A stretch of DNA of 64,000 bases. It comes from Pelodera strongyloides. Lineage: Eukaryota > Nematoda > Chromadorea > Rhabditida > Rhabditidae. Location of the stretch: positions 115,555 to 179,554 of the forward strand of contig JAANDG010000284.1 of assembly GCA_036852015.1 (NCBI GenBank), given 5' to 3'. The first letter of the stretch is position 1, and the number at the start of each line of letters is the position of its first letter. Under the pieces are notes generated by a model. It worked only from the letters and a program-made list of their open reading frames with translations. It searched no databases and was not told the origin of the DNA. Both the position numbers and the translations under genes were made by a program. Shown piece after piece: positions 56,821-64,000 of the stretch.

Positions 56821-57825
56821 CATTTTTTGAACACCGTGTTTTTAAGGATACATTTTGCACTAGAAAATGTGCAAAATATAAATATAGTGAAAAAAAAAAA
56901 AAAAAAAAAAAATGAAAATTATGAAAAAAAAATTAACTGTTTCACTGAGAATACCCTATTCTCCAATTTTATCAATGTTCCAATAAAAAAACCATGTTTA
57001 TTTTCATAATCATAGACGATGAAGCTTCCTTCGATCATCACTTCACAACCCGTTTTCATCTAACACCTGTTTTCTGCATCTTCAATTCAATATATATTTA
57101 TATATTCAGATATACAGAGAAACTATCACCGCCAAGTATCATAGCCTGTACAGGTAAGGATACGAAGAAAATGATACCCTGGACCAATGCCAAATGGAGC
57201 ACACATACGAACATAAGAGCAAATTGAATGTTTGTGTTGTTAGAACACGCAATAAATTATTTGAGGTGTTTATTACGCATTTGGTAATTTGTGCTAATCA
57301 CAGTTTCTCTCCATTTGGCATTGGGCCAGCTTGTCACTTGGCTATTGTGTAATAAATGCGTAATAAACACCTCAAATAATTTATTGCGTGTTCTAACAAC
57401 ACAAACATTCAATTTGCTCTTATGTTCGTATGTGTGCTCCATTTGGCATTGGTCCAGGGTATCATTTTCTTCGTATCCTTACCTGTACAGGCTATGATAC
57501 TTGGCGGTGATAGTTTCTCTGTATATCTGAATATATAAATATATATTGAATTGAAGATGCAGAAAACAGGTGTTAGATGAAAACGGGTTGTGAAGTGATG
57601 ATCGAAGGAAGCTTCATCGTCTATGATTATGAAAATAAACATGGTTTTTTTTTATTGGAACATTGATAAAATTGGAGCATAGGGTATTCTCAGTGAAACA
57701 GTTAATTTTTTTTTCATAATTTTCATAAGATATTTAGTCACACCATTCGCTATATTTATATTTTGCACATTTTCTAGTGCAAAATGTATCCTTAAAAAAC
57801 ATGGTGTTCAAAAAATGTGTAAAGT

Positions 57826-58040
57826 GATGTACGAGGATGTACGTATACCCCACGGGATGTATGAGGGTGTACGTATACCTCACGGGATGTATGAGGGTGT
57901 ACGTATACCTCACGGGATGTACGGGGATGTACGGCCTCCCGACGGGATGTACGGGGGTGTACGGAGATGTACGGGGATGTACGGCTTCCCGACGGGATGT
58001 ACGGGGGTGTACAAAGATGTACGGATGTACGGGGGATGTA
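57826..58040 (+). repeat. minisatellite, right-arm counterpart
   Basis: Inverted copy of the array at 56625-56820, differing in unit number. Confidence 0.9.
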
Positions 58041-58521
58041 TGGAGGGTGTCTTCTCCAATAAGCCTGCGCTCTATCTAACATGTCGCTAGAAAATTGAAT
58101 CCCAAGAAAAACATGGCTAGCCTACCCGGTCATCAAATGTTTCCGTAAGAAAACTGAGTCTTACTATAGTTCATGTCCAAAAATAGCTTCTGTTTTGAGT
58201 CAATACTGGACATCTGGGTGTTTTGGATGTCCAGGATGTTTATAGATATCCGGGATGTTTTCAGATGTTTCTGGATGTCGGAGATGTCACAGATGTTTTT
58301 TGGATGCTTTAGATGTCTTAAACAATAAGCCATTCAGAGTTGACTGTTGGTTAACGTAATTAATTCACAATGAGCTAGTGACTAACGAGTGACTGAATGG
58401 CACTTTCTTAAGTCAATTATTAAAATATAGTAGATGGCGACAATGTGAAGAAACAACTGGAAAATCACTTTACACAGATGATGTACACGAAACCTAACTT
58501 TCCATTAGGGCCTATACTTAT

Positions 58522-59028
58522 TTAACTGGTCTGAAAATGTGATGCGATTGTAGGACTTGAGTTTAAGCAGTCATCCGGACACGTCCAATTACACTCGAGA
58601 GGCAGCCGGGAGTGGAAAAAAACCGTGTACGTCGAAAAAGTTGTCCCATTGTTCATACTCTTCAGAGGTTTTAGTTTATCCTCGTTTGCAAAAAAACGAG
58701 TGCACTTTTTCCCATCTTGCGATATTCTTACTTGTTCTTTTTCTTTGCAAAGCCTTTCGGGTAGATCTCGAAAATAAATCTTCTGCGAGATGTAATCTTT
58801 GAAAGCAGTCATTGTGTGCTCATCGAAAACGTTGTCTGTGTAGTTTCCAAAATCTCCTTTTTTGTAATCTTCGAAAATGTTTGTCCAGGTGACTTTTTTG
58901 CCTGCTGGCAAGTCTTCCAACATTATGCGATAGTAGTTGCTCGTGGAATCCTTTTCGTGTTTCCTCCAATGGTAATATGCCGGAATGTTCGAGGAAAACT
59001 TCATTGGAGAATTGATGTCAGCAATCTT
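58522..59028 (-). CDS. unrecognised protein family, member 3 (last exon)
   Basis: A single open exon of 169 codons (168 aa) after acceptor TTTTTATAG, ending in TAA at 58522-58524, phase 0. It carries the family module: FSSNIPAYYHWRKH, KIYFRDLPERL, RISQDGKKCTRFF, SRLPLE, IASHFQTS. Compared with the other two it has about 30 extra residues in the middle (WTNIFEDYKKGDFGNYTDN). No upstream exons are recognised up to the MITE at 59365, so this may be a truncated gene, or its 5' exons may lie farther upstream. Function unknown. Confidence 0.6.
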   Translation of the reverse strand, partial: KIADINSPMKFSSNIPAYYHWRKHEKDSTSNYYRIMLEDLPAGKKVTWTNIFEDYKKGDFGNYTDNVFDEHTMTAFKDYISQKIYFRDLPERLCKEKEQVRISQDGKKCTRFFANEDKLKPLKSMNNGTTFSTYTVFFHSRLPLECNWTCPDDCLNSSPTIASHFQTS

Positions 59029-59364
59029 CTATAAAAAATTAGATGTTCCATTAGTACATAGAAACTCACCTACCACCTGCTACTGAATAGTGAACCCAAC
59101 AAAATAAAAAAAGCTTTAAGATCTATGTTTTGAGATTTCAGGCAAGTGCTTGATAGCTCCTAACTTTTTACTCCTGAAGATTAGCAGCAAATTTTTCTGT
59201 TTTCTTTTCCAGCACACGAAACAGTATCTAGTACGTAAAAATAACCAAAATCCGTTGTGCTGCCAAATTATTGTTAACTGTATGAAGAAAAGTACGGTAC
59301 CAGTACCAAGCCACAGTAAAACGAACACAGGAAGAGGAAGCGCTCCGTATGGGATTCACTCATT

Positions 59365-59813
59365 ACAGGGTCAGGTCCATTTCAAGTGTCCCCTATTTTT
59401 GACGATTCCATCTGATTCTCCTTGTCAAATATAGTACGATGATGATAGTTTTCTAATTTTCAAGCGCTAAATTCACTCAATATTCAACAATTTACCATAG
59501 CCAATCATACCCAACTCACTATCCTAAGCCCATTCGCGTTGATTGGCCAATATCGTAGAGTATTTTGCCCAATTAGCGCGAAGGGGCGTGGCAATTGCGA
59601 CAGACAGTTGGATATGACTGACTATGTAAATTGCTGAATAGTGTCTGAATTTTGCGCTTGAAAATTTGGAAAATATTGCATCCTACTATATTCGACATGG
59701 AGTAGTACGCTTGAAAAAATGGAAAAAATATTGGATCCTACTTTATTTGGCATGGTGTAGAATCAGATGGAATCATCAAAAATAGGGGTCACTTGAAATG
59801 GGCCTGACCCTTT
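59365..59813. mobile_element. palindromic MITE, family E
   Basis: Left AGGGTCAGGTCCATTTCAAG; right CTTGAAATGGGCCTGACCCT. Inner TTCCATCTGATTCTC mirrors GAATCAGATGGAA. A partial inner repetition (about 59690 and 59735) is visible. Confidence 0.88.
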
Positions 59814-60186
59814 AGCAGTAATATAGCGTTGATAATAAATATCCTAATGAGGCCGGTTTCACAAAAATTTCTCTCCGGTGGAGGTAGGTTAATTTTACCG
59901 TCATGCTGCCTTGTTGGGTTAGCTAACCTGTTTTCCCCGTACCCATTTCACAAAGATTTACCACCGCAGGGTGCTAACCCGGCACTATACTTTTGGCTGC
60001 GCATCCTGAAATTCAACTTTGGATTTTCGCACTTTTTGCATGCAATACGTAAGGAAGTGCAGAATCAGCTATTTAACTTGCTTATGCTTTGTATATTAAG
60101 CAACAATTGGATAAGAACTCATCAATGCACTGATAAAAGACAGGATAGTGGAATTATTATTTTGACCATAATTCATTTCATATCCT
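59814..60186. other. short non-repeat interval
   Basis: Contains GGAGGTAGGTTAATTTTACC / GGGTTAGCTAACCTG words that may be another element. No gene. Confidence 0.35.
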
Positions 60187-60360
60187 CTTACAAGGGCAAA
60201 ACTCGGCCAATAGGTAACTTATGAAAAATCTGCCGATGGTACACGATAAGCAATATATAAGGTAAGATTTTATAAGAAAGATTATCTCAGGAACACCTTT
60301 CGCAAGCTAGATAAGTTTTTTTTCGGTCATTGTCACATGCTACCAGAACTATAATTTCAA

Positions 60361-60434
60361 TCGTCGTTTAGTGTAGTGGATAGGGCTTCTGAATGCTAAA
60401 AGGAAGGTCACGGGTTCGAATCCACGCTGCGGAC
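60361..60434 (+). other. tRNA-like module in T1, left arm
   Basis: TTTAGTGTAGTGGATAGGGC (A-box/D-arm-like) and ACGGGTTCGAATCCACG (B box GGTTCGAATCC exact). The acceptor and T stems are imperfect, so a working tRNA is unlikely. Confidence 0.7.
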
Positions 60435-61204
60435 ATTATTTTTGCATTTATAACTGTGATATTTTTAACATTTTAAAACTTAAATTATGGATGTAAAGAG
60501 TAACTGTTTTGCGTTTGTTCTACTTTAATAGTGTTCATAACACCTTCAGCACTATTTAAGTTAAAAAAAACGGGATTTCATTTCCAATTTTTTCATGAAA
60601 TCACTGATGCCCCATAGGGGAAAATGTCAGTCGAAAATTAAATGATGGAAACAACAATAAAAATGACTGTGAAGCATAACTTCGTAGTTTTAGAGTTTTA
60701 TACGATTGAAAATTATGTTATTTTTTTATATATGACTGATGACTTTTCGATTATATGTTTCGGATGAGCATGAACTTGGGGTTCGTGAGCATCAACTTGG
60801 AGTACATAATTTTCAATCGTATAAAACTCTAAAACTACGAAGTTATGCTTCACAGTGAAGCATAACTTCGTAGTTTTAGAGTTTTATACGATTGAAAATT
60901 ATGTACTCCAAGTTGATGCTCATCATGCGAAACATATAATCGAAAAGATCAAAAGTCATATATAATAAAATATACATAATTTTCAATCGTATAAAACTCT
61001 AAAACTACGAAGTTATGCTTCACAGTCATTTTTATTGTTTTTTCCATCATTTAATTTTCGACTGACATTTTCCCTATGGGTACATGAAAAAAAGAAAAAT
61101 TGAAAAATGAAATCCCGAGGAAAAACGAAAAAAGTTAAATAAACACGAGAAACGAACGACCGAAACGTTACTGTAAAATATAAGTTTAGAAATGCAAAAA
61201 TAAC

Positions 61205-61272
61205 ACCGCCGCGATTCGAACCGTGACCTTTTTTAGCAGTCAGAAGCCCTATCGACTACACTAAACGACGAT
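61205..61272 (-). other. tRNA-like module in T1, right arm
   Basis: Inverted copy of 60361-60434 with GTCACGGTTCGAATCGCG on the minus strand. Confidence 0.7.
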
Positions 61273-61445
61273 TGAAATTATAGTTCTGGTAGCATGTGAC
61301 AATGACCGAAAAAAAACTTATCTAGCTTGCGAAAGGTGTTCCTGAGATAATCTTTCTTATAAAATCTTACCTTATATATTGCTTATCGTGTGGCATCGGC
61401 AGATTTTTCATAAGTTACCTATTGGCCGAGTTTTGCCCTTGTTAG

Positions 61446-61920
61446 TTAAACGGATGGGTTCACTAGAAAATCACCTTGTTTTTACGCTTTCATTTGATTG
61501 TACAAAGGTAAACTTAAACAAAGAGCATAAAATTTTTTTGAATTATTCCCTAGGGAAGATATTAGGTAAAAAAGGTGAGTATTGATCGGTCTTCCGATGA
61601 AATAGTACTACAAGATAAACCAGGGAAGCTAAGAGATATGGCTGAAACACACTGTTTTCAGCAAAATAAACTGTAGTTTTCATCGTTCATTTTACTTAAA
61701 ACAATGAAAAACAGTGTGTTGCAGCCACATCTCAGCATCCCTGGTTTAACTTGTAATACTATTTTATCGGAAGATCGATCAATACTCACCTTTTTTACTG
61801 AATATCTTCCCCAGGGAATAATTCAGAATACATTTTTATGCTCTTTGTTTAATTTTACCTTTGTACAACCAAACGAAAGCATAAAAACAAGGTGATTTTC
61901 TAGTGAACCCATCCCTTTAA
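61446..61920. mobile_element. palindromic MITE, family C
   Basis: Ends TTAAACGGATGGGTTCACTA and TAGTGAACCCATCCCTTTAA. Inner words GATCGGTCTTCCGAT and ATCGGAAGATCGATC mirror; the centre is near 61685. Confidence 0.9.
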
Positions 61921-62691
61921 TATATACAGTTTTTCGAGACTTGATTACATTTTTGTGCTCATAGTTTGTATCAAATTTTGATTACGTTGCGGAACTAAAT
62001 AGGGCTGTATTGCGTTCACGCGACACTGTGTTTTATGCTTGATAAAAGCATACGGCACTCTGAATTTCTACTTATTTCTTCTAGGAAAAAACGAGGCTCA
62101 TCGATGAGCCATGGTGAAATCTTCGATGCCACATGTTGGAATACATATAAAACTAGATTTAAAAAAACTACTTTTGACCTAAATATTTTCACGAAAATGA
62201 GTTTTGGTCTCTCAAAGGTTTTTGGTTGTCTAGTGTATTAGGTTGAAAGCACGTTGATTTCGGTCTAGTGGAAAAGCTTTTCCATCTTCCATTGTGTGAA
62301 TAAGGGCTTGTACTTCCAGGATGAAGGCCATGGGTTCAAATCCCCCTGCTGTTAATTTTTTGCTTTTTTTACGCTGTTATTTTTTTACAATTTCAACCTT
62401 GAATAATTGATTGAAAAATCATTTTCTTCAAGTTTTAACCACTTTAGTAGCATATATGACTCATTCATCACCAGTCAATATAAAAAACTAGATTTGAATT
62501 TTCCCAATTTTATCATGAAATCACTGATGGTACCCATGGGGAAAATTTCACTCGAAAAAATAAATTATGAGAAACAATAACAACTGGCTCTGCAACATAA
62601 CTTTCAGTGTTTCAGAGTTATACAAGACAGAAAATTATGTATATTTTATGTTTTATACACTTACTCGTGTTTCTGAATACAAGTTTCCGAT

Positions 62692-62986
62692 GATAATGAA
62701 CGCGGAGTTCACGCAAGACAACGACCTACGCGACCTTCTGCAGAGTAAACTCACCTTCAAGATGACACACATTGACACAGAACGATACGCAATTTACAAA
62801 AAAAGGATATCAAAAGAAGCTCTGATGTCGGTGCTCACTGACTTGACGATGGTGCTAGCGCATTCAAGGTTCTGTGTCGTTATGTGTCGCTATGTGTCGC
62901 TATGTGTCAATGTGTGTCATCTTGAAGGTGATTGTTCTCTGCAGAAAGTCACCTAGATCGTTGTCTTTCATGACACCGCGTTCATT
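62692..62986. mobile_element. nested fold-back element
   Basis: The ends GATAATGAACGCGG and CCGCGTTCATTATC mirror; so do ACAACGACCTACGCGACC / GGTGATTGTTCTCTGCAG stretches. The right arm has an expanded GTCGCTATGTGTC repeat. Confidence 0.8.
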
Positions 62987-62989
62987 ATC

Positions 62990-63752
62990 TTGGTATTTTA
63001 ACTGCCAAAAAACCATCTCGGAATACGGAAAATTCCGAAAATTTTGTCAGCTAGGTAGGGTAGCTGAATCATCTCGGAATTGCCTTATAATGGTCATAAT
63101 ATGACCATATAGTAGTTCTTTTCTTTTATTTTTTCTGCTATTATTACATAACTCGGCACTATACAACTATATGGCATTTGCGCGGCTCCAATCGGACAAA
63201 ATAAGTTTTCAATTTTCAATTTTCAAAAGTTTGCCTTATTCCTAGTGTTTTGCAGCGCTGAAACCGAAAACATGGTTCACATAGGTTCATTGTGACCTAA
63301 TAAACAAATGGCAAAATAAAATTTACTAATATTTAATAAGTACTAATATTTTGTGTTTACTCACCTACTAACTCCCTATTCCTTCATTTCTTAATTTCAA
63401 CTAAAAATTGCGAAAACAATTAATAAATTTTTCGATCAATCGATCGTTAATTGTATTTGCAAACGATTGGGTGTAATTGGTTACCCCTATTTATGAAGTT
63501 TTATGAAGCTCTGCCCCTTATAAGCGAGATTTTAACTAAAAAGCATGCTGCGAAATTGAAAAATAAATATTCCCGCCGTTTAGTTCTGTTAATTGTTGCA
63601 TTGTGTACAATATCCATTTCGGAAATATTCCGAGAGCTCGCGGCGCTACTAAAATACCGAGCTCGGAAATCCATCTCGGAAAGCATCTCGGAATTGAACC
63701 ATATCGGAACGTTCCGAAACGATTCCGAGATGGCTGTTAAAATACGGCCTCT
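62990..63752. mobile_element. larger element with GGTATTTTAACTG ends
   Basis: Left GGTATTTTAACTGCC...CCATCTCGGAAT and right ATTCCGAGATGGCTGTTAAAA match the terminal repeats of the 135-bp MITE at 14858-14992. The inner ATCTCGGAATT repeats also agree. No transposase is recognised in the 760 bp. Confidence 0.75.
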
Positions 63753-64000
63753 GGAAGTACAAGCCCTTATCCACTATACCAATGGAAAATGGGAAAACTT
63801 TTCCAATTGACCGAAATCAACGTGCTTTCAACCTAATACACTAGCCAACCAAGAACCTTTGAGAGACCAAAACTCTTTTCGTGAAAATATTTAGGTCAAA
63901 AGTAGTTTTCTAAAATCTAGTTTTATATGTATTCCAACATGTGGCATCGAAGATTTCACCATGGCTCATCGATGAGCCGACTTTTGCCCTTAAGAAGCGA

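Larger units (their letters stand above)
55968..58345. repeat. 2.4-kb palindrome
   Basis: The outer arms carry ACATCC-rich repeats (AAGACATCTAAAACATCC left; GGATGCTTTAGATGTCTTAA right). The inner arms run from 56560 to 57282 and from 57353 to 58090 around a 70-bp spacer. The innermost 280 or so bases of each arm (about 57000-57282 and 57353-57640) appear identical. The left arm contains an extra MITE at 56268-56533. Confidence 0.9.
60187..61445. mobile_element. 1.26-kb palindromic element with tRNA-like modules (T1)
   Basis: The ends ACAAGGGCAAAACTCGGCC and GGCCGAGTTTTGCCCTTGT mirror each other and the arms align throughout. The centre at 60854 has a one-base spacer (TATGCTTCACAGTGAAGCATA). 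The motif AGTTTTAGAGTTTTATACG occurs four times, twice per orientation, so palindromes are nested. Each arm holds a tRNA-like sequence. The element ends exactly where MITE family C begins. Confidence 0.88.
62070..64000. mobile_element. palindromic element T2 with tRNA-like module, running to the window end
   Basis: The left arm 62085-62330 mirrors 63755-63990 (GGCTCATCGATGAGCC, CATGTTGGAATACATATAAA, TCAACGTGCTTTC on the right). Internal words (ATGAAATCACTGATG, GGGGAAAATTTCACTCGAAA) match T1. An A-box-like GGTCTAGTGGAAAAGC at 62262 and B-box-like GGGTTCAAATCCCC at 62332-62345 recall T1's tRNA-like module. Two other elements are nested in it. The right end CGACTTTTGCCCTT resembles T1's CGAGTTTTGCCCTT. 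Confidence 0.8.

Noticed and set aside
56994..57642. Identical 77-aa frames in both palindrome arms
   Set aside because: Sequence identity of the arms explains them. No similarity, low-complexity start, and no transcription signals.
57815..58090. Repeat protein with MYGDVRPPDG-like units
   Set aside because: Minisatellite translation; units are open in more than one frame, so being open is not evidence of coding.
1..64000. CRISPR arrays, operons or bacterial-type features
   Set aside because: Introns, poly(A) signals and trans-splice acceptors show a nematode genome. The tandem repeats lack the repeat-spacer pattern, and neighbouring same-strand genes are too far apart for a typical 100-bp operon spacing.

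Overview
The window is nuclear DNA of a nematode, most likely a free-living rhabditid. Genes are split by many short introns with TTTCAG-type acceptors. Several start codons lie 0-27 bases after a splice acceptor that has no upstream exon, as expected for spliced-leader trans-splicing. One stretch matches the 22-nt nematode SL1 exon exactly. Supplementary nuclear hormone receptors are present in tandem. The species cannot be named from the sequence.

Layout. 1-0.4 kb: 3' end of a small Cys-rich, DUF19-like gene (+). 2.3-4.7 kb: a complete nine-exon ethanolamine kinase (+). 5.6-8.3 and 10.0-12.6 kb: two complete twelve-exon NHR paralogues (+) with matching exon structure. 11.8-22.5 kb: a direct segmental duplication. 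Each unit carries one small secreted Cys-rich (ET-module-like) gene (-); the second unit also carries a broken 3' fragment of the second NHR. 23.0-24.7 kb: a complete seven-exon zeta-class GST / maleylacetoacetate isomerase (-). 26.2-28.8 kb: a MacroD-type macro-domain gene (+), whose last exon and 3' flank are duplicated at 35.9-37.1 kb.

32-59 kb holds three members of a protein family I do not recognise, all on the minus strand: 32.1-34.4 kb (5' incomplete), 38.5-50.4 kb (a 12-kb gene with repeat-filled introns) and 58.5-59.0 kb (3' part only). They share a C-terminal module (IYFRxLP ... ISQ[DN]G ... RLP ... SH[YF]), and all introns I can define in them are phase 0.

The right half is dense in repeats. 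It has several families of palindromic MITEs that share TTAA-AGGG type ends and often abut at a common TTAA, a 5'-truncated CR1-like retrotransposon with a 98-bp poly-G tract, tRNA-derived SINEs, tandem repeats, and long palindromes at 56-58, 60-61.4 and 62-64 kb. Three fold-back elements carry tRNA-like (Pol III A/B box) modules. Because the 11.8-22.5 kb duplication preserves empty sites, some insertions can be ordered in time.

The genes are not an obvious pathway. Recognisable roles are phospholipid synthesis (ethanolamine kinase), tyrosine catabolism (GST zeta), ADP-ribose metabolism (macro domain) and transcription control (NHRs). All exon models were read by eye, using frame, splice sites, family similarity and agreement between paralogues.
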